This document shows positions 38,549 through 48,712 of a stretch of DNA of 64,000 bases, piece after piece. Within the stretch, counting starts at the first letter, position 1; each line of letters begins with the position of its first letter. Below the pieces are notes generated by a model that did no database searches, was not told the DNA's origin, and saw only the letters and a program-made list of their open reading frames with translations. Source of the DNA: an uncultured Shewanella sp. (lineage in GTDB: Bacteria > Pseudomonadota > Gammaproteobacteria > Enterobacterales > Shewanellaceae). Both the position numbers and the translations under genes were made by a program. The DNA lies in assembly GCF_947491715.1 (NCBI RefSeq), contig NZ_CANLKR010000018.1, positions 46,032-110,031 of the forward strand. The letters run 5' to 3'.

Positions 38549-38578
38549 CTCAATATAAGGTCTACACCTTATATTGAG
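38549..38578. promoter_or_regulatory. Perfect 13-bp inverted repeat upstream of secretion chaperone
   Basis: CTCAATATAAGGT (38549-38561), four bases, ACCTTATATTGAG (38566-38578). It lies about 70 bases before the chaperone ATG. The symmetry and location fit a regulator operator or an mRNA leader hairpin. The rest of the 38363-38650 gap is very AT-rich, with no gene. Confidence 0.55.
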
Positions 38579-38650
38579 AACGAATACATCTCTTTATTCT
38601 CATTGCCTGATAGCCCCCACTATATCTCCATTTATAATAGGTTAACTCAT

Positions 38651-39061
38651 ATGGAATCCAGTAAATTATTAGCAAATCTTGGCCAATCATTAGGTTTACC
38701 TTTACATTTTGATACCAATAAACAATGCCTGCTCCTAATGGACGAAAGTTTAATAATTTCAATTCGTAGAAAAGAAACATACTGGCTACTTTATTGCTTG
38801 TTAGGCGAAATTAACACAGATATATCCTCCCCACTATGGGAATGGTATTCAGCAACTAATTTATTTTTGATCGAAAATCAGTTAGGAGGACTCTGTTACG
38901 AGAAAAAAACAAATACCTTATTTTATATCCACTCTGTCGACACACCAAATACAGATGAATTTATTTTCAATGCCTTCGAAACAATTGTTGATACTTATGA
39001 TGGCTTATTATTGAAAATAAAAGACACAAACTTAATCACTCCACCCATTAACAACAGGTAA
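38651..39061 (+). CDS. Class I type III secretion chaperone (CesT-like)
   Basis: 136 residues, acidic and small. The start ESSKLLANLGQSLGLPLHFDTNKQCLLLMDESLIISIRR and the following YWLLYCLLGEI fit the Tir-chaperone/CesT fold (helix, then the Leu-rich beta-strands that bind effector N termini). The C-terminal helix is FIFNAFETIVDTYDGLLLKI. ATG 38651 has AGG nine bases upstream; an earlier TTG is unlikely. The next gene starts five bases after its stop and encodes a large effector-like protein, the usual chaperone-effector pairing. Confidence 0.65.
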   Translation: MESSKLLANLGQSLGLPLHFDTNKQCLLLMDESLIISIRRKETYWLLYCLLGEINTDISSPLWEWYSATNLFLIENQLGGLCYEKKTNTLFYIHSVDTPNTDEFIFNAFETIVDTYDGLLLKIKDTNLITPPINNR

Positions 39062-39066
39062 TCATA

Positions 39067-42000
39067 ATGGCATTAGATTTAAGTCGTTTTTCAAACGTCT
39101 CTCAAAATGAACTTTCTGACGCTCCCATGCATGTAAGTGGAACAGATACAGACACTACACTCATCACGGCTAAAATGGGATTTAAGGGAAAAGTCCTCTC
39201 AACATTAAGCCGTATTCCCTTACTTAAAGATTTAACTGCAGTACAAGAACATGTTGATAATTCTCAAGTCAAAAATAAAAATGCAGTCACACAATTTTTA
39301 GCGGCTATTCGTGTACGCCATGGCGAAGATGTGTCTAATGAAATAGCAAAAAGTGCACTTATTGACGTCAATGGTGCCAAACCCCTCACTGAACGCACAG
39401 TTAAAACATTAATGGATTTAGCTGAAACATGCGTAAATATCAAAATCTTACAAACAAAAATTGCAAACCAAGCGAATCCATTGACAGTCAAAGATCTCCC
39501 TATAGCGCCTAATGCCCCCAATGAAGAGAATGAGGCTAATTATGTTCATGTTATAGCCGCTCCAGCACCTAAAAAAATACCTCAACAGCCTCAAGTGGCC
39601 ACTCAGCACCACCAAGACTTTTCTCAAAAGTTATCACAATTTCAACAGTCAACCTTACCTAAAACACTAATATTAGAACAAGGTATATTAAGTGGGGTTG
39701 GTAATTGGTTAGTTGGTCATTCCGATCCTAAAATGGAAGCCGTACAAACACAAGTTAATCGTTACAACAACTTACTCACACGTACTAACGTACCACAAGA
39801 AATAGCAAGAATTTTGTTAGCAATCGATCCAAAAGCCAAGCACATTATTGATGGCGCGACTCCATTTGAACCTTTAAGAATGGGGCTACAATTAACCGTT
39901 GACGCATTAACCGATACACTAACAGCAATCGAAAAGCAGTACCCTAATCTGAAAGAGAGCCCACGACCTGTATTAATACAAAATCTTTATAATGCTGCTC
40001 TAGCGGAACGTGATAATATTATTGCATTAGGTCAGAATACTGGGGCCCTGCGTACTATTAATCAATCTTCATTGCATAAAGAGATAAAACAATTTTACAA
40101 CAGCCTACCCGACACACTCCAATCAGGTCTAACTACTCAACAGTTACACTCTTGTTTCGATCTTTTTCATCAACTCCCCCATGAAGAATCGCAAGCAGCA
40201 TTAAAAGAGCGTTTAAGTGCAGCAATTTACAACAGAGTCGATTTACCAAAAGTCGAATTTCTCACGCAGTTAATCACACTCTTTTCACCAAATTTAAGCC
40301 TTGAAGAAACATTACCTCATCTTAAAGATACTCAACAAGCTGAGGCAGCACTCACATTATTCAACGAATCTAACCGATGGGCTAATGCTTGTTTACAGCA
40401 AAATTTAAAAGAAGTGCGCCAAGAGTTTAAACCCAGTCAAAAAGTTGAACAGCTAACTCAACAATTCAAGGTACTAGTAACACCGAGAAAAGAACAACAA
40501 AAAGGATTGCTAACACCAGAAATCACACACAACTTATTACAACAGTTAGACCCGAAATCAGGTGTAGAACGCAGCGATATTGGATCTCAAATCATCAATC
40601 AATCTAAAGCCGGTTTAGCAGAAGCTGCTCATCAATTTTTAACGATTGAGCAACACCTCGAAAACCAAGCTTCTAAGATGGCCTTATCAATAGCACTAGA
40701 AAGTAATCAAGGCGTGACTGAAACTGCATTAATTAAACGTTTTAAACAAGACCCCTCGCAATATATTACTGATTTGGAAACCCTTGTAAAACTTAATACG
40801 CAATATATTCAACACTTAGAGCATTTAATTACACAATTGCCAAAAGATGATCTATTCACCAAAGTACTTCAGCAGAAAGTCACGGATATGGAAGCCATTG
40901 CTCAATTTAACAAACAACTCCTCACTTCAATGGTATCAACGAACATCGCTTTAAGTCAGGAGATCCCCGTAATTAGAGCACTAAAGCGCACCAAGGCAAT
41001 TAACCAAGCAATAGTTCAGAGCTCGACGGCACTAAAAAGGACAAAAGCACAAGCAAATCAAGCAAAATATATTGAATTTACAACAAAGTTAAAAAATAAA
41101 AACAACCAGCTCAGAGCCATATTGACCATGAAGGCAAAGCTCGATCCTAAGAACCCAAAGGATCAGCAAGCCATAGCGATATTTGATGAAGGAATTCAAA
41201 AAAATAAACTCGAATATCACAAAATATTACTCGAGTTAAAGCAATTTGATACTCAAGCGCCTAAATTAGGCAGCTACCCACATCAAGGAGACTATAATAG
41301 CCTTGATGCTTGGCAAAGCTGGGCAGGACAGACATTTGCAGGTGAATTGTCCCCTAATTACCAAGCAACCATGCAAGAGCTCATTTTAGAACGGCAACTT
41401 GCTAATAATAACATGAGCAGCATAACAGAGGCTTATAGTCACTTATATCAACAGTACAGTGGTGGCGCGCTTGAAAGCATAGAAAACTTGGCCATACCAG
41501 AAACGAAAGAAATGGTTGAAAGGGTGAAAACCGCTGTTGCTGACTTACACGCATGGGCAATGAATCACCCAATAGAAGCACGCGAGTTAGCCGGCGATTT
41601 AACCCAAGTCTATAACATTATTAGTTCATCACCGGGCACTTTTGGTACTGATTTCGCCAAGTTTGTCAAAACCAGCTGGCAAATAGGCACTGTCGAAAAC
41701 CAAGTAACTGATGTTCTATTGGGCAAAAGAGCACTTATCCCATCTGAAGCTGGCTTGGAAATGACACCTGAAATGATTGCTCTACTGCATATGGCGCGTA
41801 TTGCTCCTTATGTTGCAGGTGGCGCTCAGGGCGCATCAGGACAAGGGCTCGGTGCACACCTGTTAACAGGGGTTGCTGGCCATTTCATCCCAGGTGGCAA
41901 ATTACTAACCGGTGCCATTGGTGGCATCATGGAAGTTAAGGCTCAAAAACTAGCCGCTCAGAAAGTGGTAGAACATCGAGATACTGAAGTCATGGTTAAT

Positions 42001-42795
42001 GCCTTGCTAACTGCAATTCAAGGTACTGATGGCTTAGGCTTAAAAGCGCGAACAGCACGAATGAGCACGTACATGGCACAGCGTAATGCAGTGCAAAGTT
42101 TAGGTACCGTTAATCGAGATGTATTTGAAGTTGGAGCTAAAGGCACCGCAACCCGCTTTGTCACTGATATGACTAATTGGTGGCAATTTTCTTCCACTAA
42201 AGCCAAAGTCGCTACCTTAGCAATTACCGCTACAAGTATTGTAGGCATGTCGGCAGCCGCGGTCGGATTTGGTTTATTAACCGTCGGAACAGGCGGCGCA
42301 GCTGCTATCATTCTTGCTGCAATTTTAGGTGTCGGTGGTGCGACCGCTGGTATATTTACCAGTCAAAGCTTGCTCAACTGGGTCGCCTCACTTCCTTTTG
42401 CTGATCCTCTTGGTTTAAAAGAGGCACAAGCGAAAGTAAAAGAAGCCATGACAGAGCAGCGGCTAAATGAAGCGCTTAAACAAATTAAACTCAGTAAATC
42501 TGATGCGATAAAGGCGCTAAACATCGATGCTAATAAGAAAGCAGAAATGCTTGAAGCATTGAATAAAGAGTCTGAAAGCACTCAAGGAACTGTATTTCAA
42601 AAGCTTATTTTGCAGCAAGCTCAAGAAACACAAACACAACTCGATAATGATATTACCGAGAGCGATCCCAGCATCATTAGAAAAGCACAAGAAGCCCTCA
42701 AAGGATATGGCTTTAGTGCAGAACAACTTCAGCATACGCTTAGCACTATGAATCAAGTTTTCTTCTCAACACCTGTAGAAAACGTCAAAATTTAA
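39067..42795 (+). CDS. Large type III effector/translocator-like protein (1242 aa)
   Basis: No close family is recognised. The N terminus is Ser/Asn/Thr-rich, lacks a signal peptide and fits a type III secretion signal. Residues 150-900 are mostly helical with coiled-coil potential and many Gln/Leu. A Gly-rich amphipathic stretch (about 912-960, GGAQGASGQGLGAHLLTGVAG) and two hydrophobic segments (about 1047-1110, AKVATLAITATSIVGMSAAA and GGAAAIILAAILGVGGATAG) suggest membrane insertion, as in translocators or pore-forming effectors. AGGTAATCATA precedes the ATG, and the chaperone gene lies five bases upstream. A terminator follows. The role is inferred from context. Confidence 0.55.
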   Translation: MALDLSRFSNVSQNELSDAPMHVSGTDTDTTLITAKMGFKGKVLSTLSRIPLLKDLTAVQEHVDNSQVKNKNAVTQFLAAIRVRHGEDVSNEIAKSALIDVNGAKPLTERTVKTLMDLAETCVNIKILQTKIANQANPLTVKDLPIAPNAPNEENEANYVHVIAAPAPKKIPQQPQVATQHHQDFSQKLSQFQQSTLPKTLILEQGILSGVGNWLVGHSDPKMEAVQTQVNRYNNLLTRTNVPQEIARILLAIDPKAKHIIDGATPFEPLRMGLQLTVDALTDTLTAIEKQYPNLKESPRPVLIQNLYNAALAERDNIIALGQNTGALRTINQSSLHKEIKQFYNSLPDTLQSGLTTQQLHSCFDLFHQLPHEESQAALKERLSAAIYNRVDLPKVEFLTQLITLFSPNLSLEETLPHLKDTQQAEAALTLFNESNRWANACLQQNLKEVRQEFKPSQKVEQLTQQFKVLVTPRKEQQKGLLTPEITHNLLQQLDPKSGVERSDIGSQIINQSKAGLAEAAHQFLTIEQHLENQASKMALSIALESNQGVTETALIKRFKQDPSQYITDLETLVKLNTQYIQHLEHLITQLPKDDLFTKVLQQKVTDMEAIAQFNKQLLTSMVSTNIALSQEIPVIRALKRTKAINQAIVQSSTALKRTKAQANQAKYIEFTTKLKNKNNQLRAILTMKAKLDPKNPKDQQAIAIFDEGIQKNKLEYHKILLELKQFDTQAPKLGSYPHQGDYNSLDAWQSWAGQTFAGELSPNYQATMQELILERQLANNNMSSITEAYSHLYQQYSGGALESIENLAIPETKEMVERVKTAVADLHAWAMNHPIEARELAGDLTQVYNIISSSPGTFGTDFAKFVKTSWQIGTVENQVTDVLLGKRALIPSEAGLEMTPEMIALLHMARIAPYVAGGAQGASGQGLGAHLLTGVAGHFIPGGKLLTGAIGGIMEVKAQKLAAQKVVEHRDTEVMVNALLTAIQGTDGLGLKARTARMSTYMAQRNAVQSLGTVNRDVFEVGAKGTATRFVTDMTNWWQFSSTKAKVATLAITATSIVGMSAAAVGFGLLTVGTGGAAAIILAAILGVGGATAGIFTSQSLLNWVASLPFADPLGLKEAQAKVKEAMTEQRLNEALKQIKLSKSDAIKALNIDANKKAEMLEALNKESESTQGTVFQKLILQQAQETQTQLDNDITESDPSIIRKAQEALKGYGFSAEQLQHTLSTMNQVFFSTPVENVKI

Positions 42796-42821
42796 TCAAT
42801 GGATTAACAGATAACCTATCC

Positions 42822-42848
42822 AAGTGCCCTCATCAACTGAGGGCACTT
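42822..42848 (+). terminator. Terminator/attenuator after the large effector gene
   Basis: AAGTGCCCTCA-TCAAC-TGAGGGCACTT, a perfect 11-bp stem followed by a T-rich tail. It lies only 15 bases before the apparent start of the next ORF. Confidence 0.8.
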
Positions 42849-42863
42849 TCATTCATTTAATAT

Positions 42864-43658
42864 TTGGCTAAAAAAGGTAATAAAATAGAAACAAGTAATA
42901 TCGCCACAAGCTTAACGTATCAATTTAATATTTCTGATGACCCATTATCTCAATTAAAAAATTTATTCGATGGAACGGTACTGAATAAAGAGCGTATAAA
43001 CGATATATTGATAGGTAAGGTGGATAATGCAACAAAATTACACTTCTTTGAAAAAATCATTGATATTCTTTTTTGTGGCAGTCAAAAACATCAAGCAATG
43101 GAATACTTAAAAAGTAACCTAAACATGTTTGACTTGAGCAAGGCCACAAAAGAAGAGTATTCAAAACAGCTCATCAATAATTTCAGTGCTTTAAAAGCAT
43201 TAACTGATGCAGGAAGTAAAGATAAAATCAATATCGACATTAACGATGAAGCGCTAAGCTTTAATATTGATGGATATCGTTTTCAAACCACCTCAATGAC
43301 AACACAACAGTACCTTCATTATTTACATATGGATAATGAAGGTGATGATTTATTTAAAATTATTGAAAACTTTGAGACCTTAAAATTACTTTTACTTGAA
43401 AGTTCCAAAGGAAAAATGTCAATTGAAATGGGGGTGAACTCTATTGAATTTATCATTGATAATCAAAAAATACTTGAATCTGATATTAATTATGAACAAT
43501 ATTGCCAACTCCTAAAAATGGATAATGTGATTCAAAATGAACAAATGGAAAATGCTGACTTTATAAAGGGTGGTATTGATGTTAATCGTTTAGATGATGA
43601 TACAGGTATATCCGACAATGAGCTTGAGCAATTATTTGAAGATTTCGAAATAGAATAA
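42864..43658 (+). CDS. Second effector-like protein with internal repeat (SopD/SPI-2-type N domain resemblance)
   Basis: 264 residues, acidic, no signal peptide. Residues about 58-150 (FFEKIIDILFCGSQKHQAMEYL, then NFSALKALTD...INDEALSFNIDG...YLHYLHM) resemble the N-terminal translocation-linked region of Salmonella SopD/SPI-2 effectors (W/F-EK..D.F...K..A...L). The second half repeats this: NFETLKLLLLESSKGKMSIEM...IEFIIDNQ...YCQLLKM. No ATG start exists: TTG 42864 has no Shine-Dalgarno, whereas AAAAAGG sits eight bases before an ATA codon (about 42885). It is separated from the large effector gene by a terminator. The function is unknown. Confidence 0.5.
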   Translation: MAKKGNKIETSNIATSLTYQFNISDDPLSQLKNLFDGTVLNKERINDILIGKVDNATKLHFFEKIIDILFCGSQKHQAMEYLKSNLNMFDLSKATKEEYSKQLINNFSALKALTDAGSKDKINIDINDEALSFNIDGYRFQTTSMTTQQYLHYLHMDNEGDDLFKIIENFETLKLLLLESSKGKMSIEMGVNSIEFIIDNQKILESDINYEQYCQLLKMDNVIQNEQMENADFIKGGIDVNRLDDDTGISDNELEQLFEDFEIE

Positions 43659-43791
43659 TCGTTATTTCTTTAACAAAGCAGGGAAGCTTTATTCAATCAA
43701 TAAACGTAATGCCCATAAACAAACCAAGAACATCTTGTTTTTTGTCACGGCTTCACGTTTAATATTTCCAAAGAATATTTGGAAAACAAAA

Positions 43792-44733
43792 ATGGACACT
43801 TTATTACCCAAATGGGGCCTAAAGGAAAAAAATGATTGGTTAGCAACGCAAGCAATAAAACGCTCATACCATGAGCAGGTAATAAACCAAATTCATGCGC
43901 TCGACAAGCAGTTCACCATTAAACAATATGGCGCTTTATCCTATGATGCAGCCCGCTACCCTCTTTACGTGATAACCACACCCGATTGGCATAAAAACAA
44001 GCCGATATTACTGATAACAGGTGGTGTTCACGGCTATGAAACCAGTGGTGTACAAGGCGCTTTAGCTTTTCTGAAACAAGAAGCGCTCAATTACATTGAT
44101 GCATTTAATATTATTGTTGCCCCTTGCATCAGCCCTTGGGGCTATGAAACCATTAATCGATGGAACCCCCATGCCGTCGATCCTAACCGCTCATTCTATC
44201 CTGCCGCCAACACACCAGGCATTAACCATGAGGCTGAAGAGTCACGTTTATTGATGCAATATCTAGCTGGCATTGAACAACCCATACTGATGCACATTGA
44301 TTTACATGAAACCACAAACACAGACAACACTGTGTTTAGGCCAGCACTCGCAGCAAGAGATGCGACCCCACAAAAAACATGGAATATTCCCGATGGTTTT
44401 TACTTAGTCGGCGACAGCAATAATCCACAAGATGCCTTTCAAAAAACAATCATTGATGCCGTGCAACATGTCACTCATATTGCACCTGCTGATAGTGAAA
44501 ACAGATTAATCGGCGAACCACTCTCACAATTTGGGGTCATCAATTACCCAACCCAAGCATTAGGCCTGTGCAGTAGCGTAACAAACGCTCAATACACCTC
44601 CACCACTGAGGTTTATCCCGACAGCCCAAACGTGACTGATGCAATATGTGTTCAAGCACAAGTAACCGCCATTAAAGCAGGAATTGATTACCTGATAAAT
44701 AATCACGTCAGTAACTCTACTAATATACAATAA
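43792..44733 (+). CDS. M14-family zinc carboxypeptidase-like protein
   Basis: About 313 residues from ATG 43792. LLITGGVHGYETSGVQGALAFL contains the HxxE zinc pair, and MHIDLHETTNTDN supplies the third His. This is an M14/AstE-AspA-like fold. It likely removes a terminal amino acid or acyl group; the substrate is unknown. An upstream TTG (43735) lacks support, while GGA lies about ten bases before the ATG. No signal peptide, so it is cytoplasmic. It is convergent with alr. Confidence 0.75.
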   Translation: MDTLLPKWGLKEKNDWLATQAIKRSYHEQVINQIHALDKQFTIKQYGALSYDAARYPLYVITTPDWHKNKPILLITGGVHGYETSGVQGALAFLKQEALNYIDAFNIIVAPCISPWGYETINRWNPHAVDPNRSFYPAANTPGINHEAEESRLLMQYLAGIEQPILMHIDLHETTNTDNTVFRPALAARDATPQKTWNIPDGFYLVGDSNNPQDAFQKTIIDAVQHVTHIAPADSENRLIGEPLSQFGVINYPTQALGLCSSVTNAQYTSTTEVYPDSPNVTDAICVQAQVTAIKAGIDYLINNHVSNSTNIQ

Positions 44734-44753
44734 AAACACTATACAAAATAAAA

Positions 44754-44776
44754 AAGGCGTCATAGCATGACGCCTT
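44754..44776 (-). terminator. Terminator between M14 peptidase gene and alr
   Basis: AAGGCGTCAT-AGC-ATGACGCCTT. On the minus strand it is followed by TTTTTATTTT, so it is strongest for alr, and it may work in both directions. Confidence 0.88.
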
Positions 44777-44801
44777 AATAATCAGCAAAACACAAAAATT
44801 G

Positions 44802-45878
44802 TTAATCGAGACAAACAGCCACTCTTGGCGTCAATTTCGTCACAAGTTCATAAGCAATGGTACCTATATGCTCAGCGACCACCTCAACAGGTAGCTCACT
44901 CCCCCACAACACAGCCTCATCACCGACTTGATCGCTAGCATCAATGCCTAAATCGACACTCAGCATATCCATTGATACCCTTCCAACAATGGGGACTAAC
45001 CGGCCATTTATCCACACAGGCGTGCCCTCGGGGGCATTGCGCGGATAGCCATCACCATAACCGATAGCCACTATGCCTAATTGTGTATCTTGCTTTGCTA
45101 ACCAATGACTGCCGTAGCCCACCGGCTCGCCCGCTTTATGACGACGTACAGCAATCAATCGAGAAACTAAATCCATCGCAGGAAGTAAACCATGATCTCG
45201 ACCTAAATCTCCGATCACTGGCGAAACACCATATAAAGCAATACCCGCCCGAACCCAATCGGCTTGCGTTTCTTTCCAATATAAGGTGCCAGCAGAGTTA
45301 GCTAACGTACGATGTCCGGGTAGATCGCGAGTGAGCCCAGAAAACACTTCAAATTGAGCCGATGTCATCGGATTATTAGGCTCATCGGCACATGCAAAAT
45401 GTGTCATTAAATGAACGGGCTTTGCCACATTATCACATTGCATTAACCGCTCATACATTAAGTGAAATTCTTCAGGAGTAAAACCTAATCGATGCATACC
45501 CGAATCGATTTTTAACCAAACCTGCACAGGCGAAGAAAGTGTCACTTTCTCTAGCATGTCTAATTGTGAGCTGTGATGCACAACCGTTTCAATATCATGT
45601 TCAACAAGTTTATAAAGGTCTTCGGTACGAAACACACCTTCAAGCAATAATAACTTGGCTTTCACCCCACCAGAGCGAAGGATTAACGCTTCTTCAAGTC
45701 GGGCTAGCCCAAACCCATCAGCCGTATCTAAACAACTTGCAACATTCAATAATCCATGCCCATAACCATTGGCTTTAACCACGGCCATAACCTGACTACT
45801 TGGCGCGATTTCACACAAGCGTTTCATGTTATGTTGCAAAGCAGAACGACTAATTTCAGCACGAGGAAAGGGTTTCAA
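44802..45878 (-). CDS. alr: Alanine racemase
   Basis: This PLP enzyme makes D-alanine for peptidoglycan. The PLP Lys lies in [13 protein letters not shown] (about Lys35), with [11 protein letters not shown] and [12 protein letters not shown] further on. 358 residues is the normal length. The start appears to be TTG 45878 ([10 protein letters not shown]), preceded by AGGTGA. It lies 97 bp downstream of dnaB, the usual dnaB-alr order. Confidence 0.96.
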   Translation of the reverse strand: MKPFPRAEISRSALQHNMKRLCEIAPSSQVMAVVKANGYGHGLLNVASCLDTADGFGLARLEEALILRSGGVKAKLLLLEGVFRTEDLYKLVEHDIETVVHHSSQLDMLEKVTLSSPVQVWLKIDSGMHRLGFTPEEFHLMYERLMQCDNVAKPVHLMTHFACADEPNNPMTSAQFEVFSGLTRDLPGHRTLANSAGTLYWKETQADWVRAGIALYGVSPVIGDLGRDHGLLPAMDLVSRLIAVRRHKAGEPVGYGSHWLAKQDTQLGIVAIGYGDGYPRNAPEGTPVWINGRLVPIVGRVSMDMLSVDLGIDASDQVGDEAVLWGSELPVEVVAEHIGTIAYELVTKLTPRVAVCLD

Positions 45879-45975
45879 ACAATCACCTAATTTTATCTTT
45901 TATTATGAGTTAACGACATGTACGTGAGTACTTTAACCCAATGAACATGCATGGATATTGAATGAGAATAAAAAA

Positions 45976-47382
45976 CTAATCTTCTTCAAATTGTGGTCCT
46001 GCATAATTATCAAACCTTGAAAATTGCCCTTGGAACGTCAAACGCACCCGTCCAATGGGACCATTACGTTGCTTACCGATAATAATTTCTGCTGTACCTT
46101 TATCTTCAGAATCATCATTATACACTTCATCACGATAGATAAACATAATTAAATCAGCATCTTGCTCAATAGCGCCTGACTCACGTAAATCAGAGTTAAC
46201 TGGGCGCTTGTCGGCACGTTGCTCCAAAGAACGGTTAAGCTGTGAAAGCGCAACCACTGGAATTTCAAGCTCTTTTGCCAATGCTTTTAATGAGCGAGAA
46301 ATTTCAGAAATCTCTAAGGTACGATTATCTTTTAATGCTGGTACTTGCATTAATTGCAAGTAATCAATCATGATCATCGACAAGCCTCCGTACTCACGCG
46401 CAACACGCCGTGCACGACTGCGAACTTCTGTCGGCGTTAAACCCGAACCATCATCAATATACATTTTGCCTTGCTCAAGCATAATTCCCATGGTCGATGA
46501 CACGCGTGCCCAATCATCATCATCCAGTTGACCTGTACGGATTTTGGTTTGATCGACTCGGCCAAGTGATGCCAACATACGCATCATAATTTGCTCAGAA
46601 GGCATCTCTAAACTAAAGATCAGGACCGGTTTATCTTCGTGTAGCGCGGCTTGTTCACATAGGTTCATTGCAAAAGTGGTCTTTCCCATCGAAGGACGCG
46701 CTGCAACAATCACAAGATCCCCCGATTGAAAACCTGCTGTCATGCCATCAAGATCGCCAAAACCACTGGATACTCCAGTCACACCATTAGTGGGGTTATT
46801 GTATAACTGCTCTATTTTATCGACGGTTTTCTCTAAAATAGTTTTGATGCCTTCTGGACCTTCATTGGCATTGGTTCTTTGCTCTGCAATTTTAAAAACC
46901 TTTGTTTCAGCCAAATCAAGTAGCTCTCCAGAATTACGGCCTTCTGGATTAAATCCAGCATCCGCAATCTCATTGGCGACTTTAATCATATCCCTGACAA
47001 CGGCTCTTTCTCTGACAATATCGGCATAAGAATGGATGTTTCCCGCACTGGGTGTATTCTTGGCAATTTCACCTATATAAGCAAAGCCCCCAACATCCTC
47101 TAGCAAATCTTCAAGCTCTAACTGCTCTGCAACTGTAATTAAATCAATAGGCTGACCGCCACTTACCAGAGCTTCCATTGCGCCAAAAATCATTCCGTGA
47201 GCACGGGAATAAAAGTCCTCTTTAACTATCGCTTCAGCCACTTTATCCCACGCATCAGCATCAAGCATCAACCCGCCTAATACCGATTGTTCAGCTTCTA
47301 TCGAGTGAGGTGGCATTTTTAATGCGTCCATTTGTAGATCGCGGACGGAAGCTTTGGCCTTAAAGGCACCTTGTTGTGACAT
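45976..47382 (-). CDS. dnaB: Replicative DNA helicase DnaB
   Basis: 468 residues from ATG 47382, which has GGAG seven bases upstream; longer in-frame starts add an implausible Cys-rich leader. The N-terminal DnaB domain contains PPHSIEAEQSVLGGLMLD. The RecA-like domain has Walker A ARPSMGKTTFAMN and Walker B MIMIDYLQLM. This hexameric helicase unwinds DNA at the replication fork. It is probably in one transcript with alr. Confidence 0.97.
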   Translation of the reverse strand: MSQQGAFKAKASVRDLQMDALKMPPHSIEAEQSVLGGLMLDADAWDKVAEAIVKEDFYSRAHGMIFGAMEALVSGGQPIDLITVAEQLELEDLLEDVGGFAYIGEIAKNTPSAGNIHSYADIVRERAVVRDMIKVANEIADAGFNPEGRNSGELLDLAETKVFKIAEQRTNANEGPEGIKTILEKTVDKIEQLYNNPTNGVTGVSSGFGDLDGMTAGFQSGDLVIVAARPSMGKTTFAMNLCEQAALHEDKPVLIFSLEMPSEQIMMRMLASLGRVDQTKIRTGQLDDDDWARVSSTMGIMLEQGKMYIDDGSGLTPTEVRSRARRVAREYGGLSMIMIDYLQLMQVPALKDNRTLEISEISRSLKALAKELEIPVVALSQLNRSLEQRADKRPVNSDLRESGAIEQDADLIMFIYRDEVYNDDSEDKGTAEIIIGKQRNGPIGRVRLTFQGQFSRFDNYAGPQFEED

Positions 47383-48043
47383 TGATTCTCCAAAATACAG
47401 CAAACATGCAAAGCATGATGTAATACGAGCTTTAAAAACAATAAATTGTAAGCAATGTTGCATGGTTTAATATCACGACATAAGTCGGTATTAGAACGAA
47501 AACACAAGGCCTAACACAGCAACATAAACTCTATAGCGCATTATGCAACCGCTATTGTACAGCCTGTTGCCTCAGTGCCCAAGGGTTAAGTGAGGATTAT
47601 GACACTGCATCATTCTTAATAGATAAAATCAATCGACAAAAATACTAAGATTCAAAATAAAAGAGGGAATAATAAGGGTAGTGAAGTCATCAAGCTCACA
47701 TGAGGTTAAACACCATCACTGTCGATCACTGTTTGTGATCGCTATTAACGCGTCAGCTTCGATTAATAGCTCGCTATGGTTCGTGAAACTTTACCTTAAA
47801 TATTGATGAAAAATGCCATAGTTAACCTAAAGCTTAAAAAGGAGTAAGCAAAGCATTGATTTTAAAGTAATCAACAAGTAAAAACCACCCTATCCATTTA
47901 AGATTAACAAAAAGATCTTGAGGAAGAGTGAAAAACACTTTACTGAAGTCAATCATCAGCAATAGTTGACGCCTTGAGGTTGATTATTCAGCCTCAAGCA
48001 CGACACAAATAATAATTACCAATGAACAATCGTCAATAAAATG
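47383..48043. other. 661-bp intergenic region between dnaB and csgD-like gene
   Basis: No gene is visible. It must hold the dnaB promoter. Two adjacent inverted repeats stand out: GATCAC-TGTTT-GTGATC (47724-47740) and GCTATTAA (47741-47748) with TTAATAGC (47763-47770). Confidence 0.5.
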
Positions 48044-48712
48044 TTAACTCACATTCAACTCAAATTGGCTTTGGTGAGATTGAGCCCAACGTAATAACTC
48101 TACACGATTTCTCGACTGAGTTTTTCTAAAGATAGAAGAAATATGGGCTTTAACCGTATGTTCACTAATACATAGCCGATGCGCAATTTCTTTGTTTCTC
48201 GCACCACTGGATACTAGATGGATAATCGTTCTCTCTCGGCTTGTTAGCATTTGAAGCATCACTACCGTATCTTGTAATGCATTTTGTCCACCATCGAGTC
48301 GACGAATAAGCTGACTAAAAGTTTGACTTAACAAGACTCTATCAAACCACAGTTCACCTTCAAGCATTTTTCTCAGCGCACTCAATAATAAATCCATTCC
48401 CTGATCCGCATACAAGATACCTTTTATCCCTAACAACAATGCAGATTCAGCCTCAATGGTTCCTCTTTCAACTTGATACAAAGCAACAGGATATTGAGAA
48501 ACTAATTGCGAAGCCAATAAAGGAATACCTTTACTGTCCATCGCAGCCCCTTTCTGTGAAATAAGACAAAAGCCTTGATTAGCATTTTCTGAAGTTAATT
48601 CAGAAACTTGTTTGACGACTCGCGTTTTAAAACCAATTGATTCGGCCAATATAGCCAAATGACATGGCGCTGCCAATTGATGAATAAACACTAACTCATC
48701 GATTTTACCCAT
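48044..48712 (-). CDS. csgD: CsgD-like LuxR-family regulator
   Basis: 222 residues. A receiver-like N-terminal domain of about 140 residues lacks clear phospho-acceptor motifs. The C-terminal LuxR helix-turn-helix is LTSRERTIIHLVSSGARNKEIAHRLCISEHTVKAHISSIFRKT. CsgD activates curli and matrix genes. Position just downstream of csgEFG, on the same strand, supports the assignment; E. coli instead has csgD ahead of csgEFG. GGGAG lies ten bases before the ATG. The 306-bp gap to csgG suggests its own promoter. Confidence 0.78.
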   Translation of the reverse strand: MGKIDELVFIHQLAAPCHLAILAESIGFKTRVVKQVSELTSENANQGFCLISQKGAAMDSKGIPLLASQLVSQYPVALYQVERGTIEAESALLLGIKGILYADQGMDLLLSALRKMLEGELWFDRVLLSQTFSQLIRRLDGGQNALQDTVVMLQMLTSRERTIIHLVSSGARNKEIAHRLCISEHTVKAHISSIFRKTQSRNRVELLRWAQSHQSQFELNVS

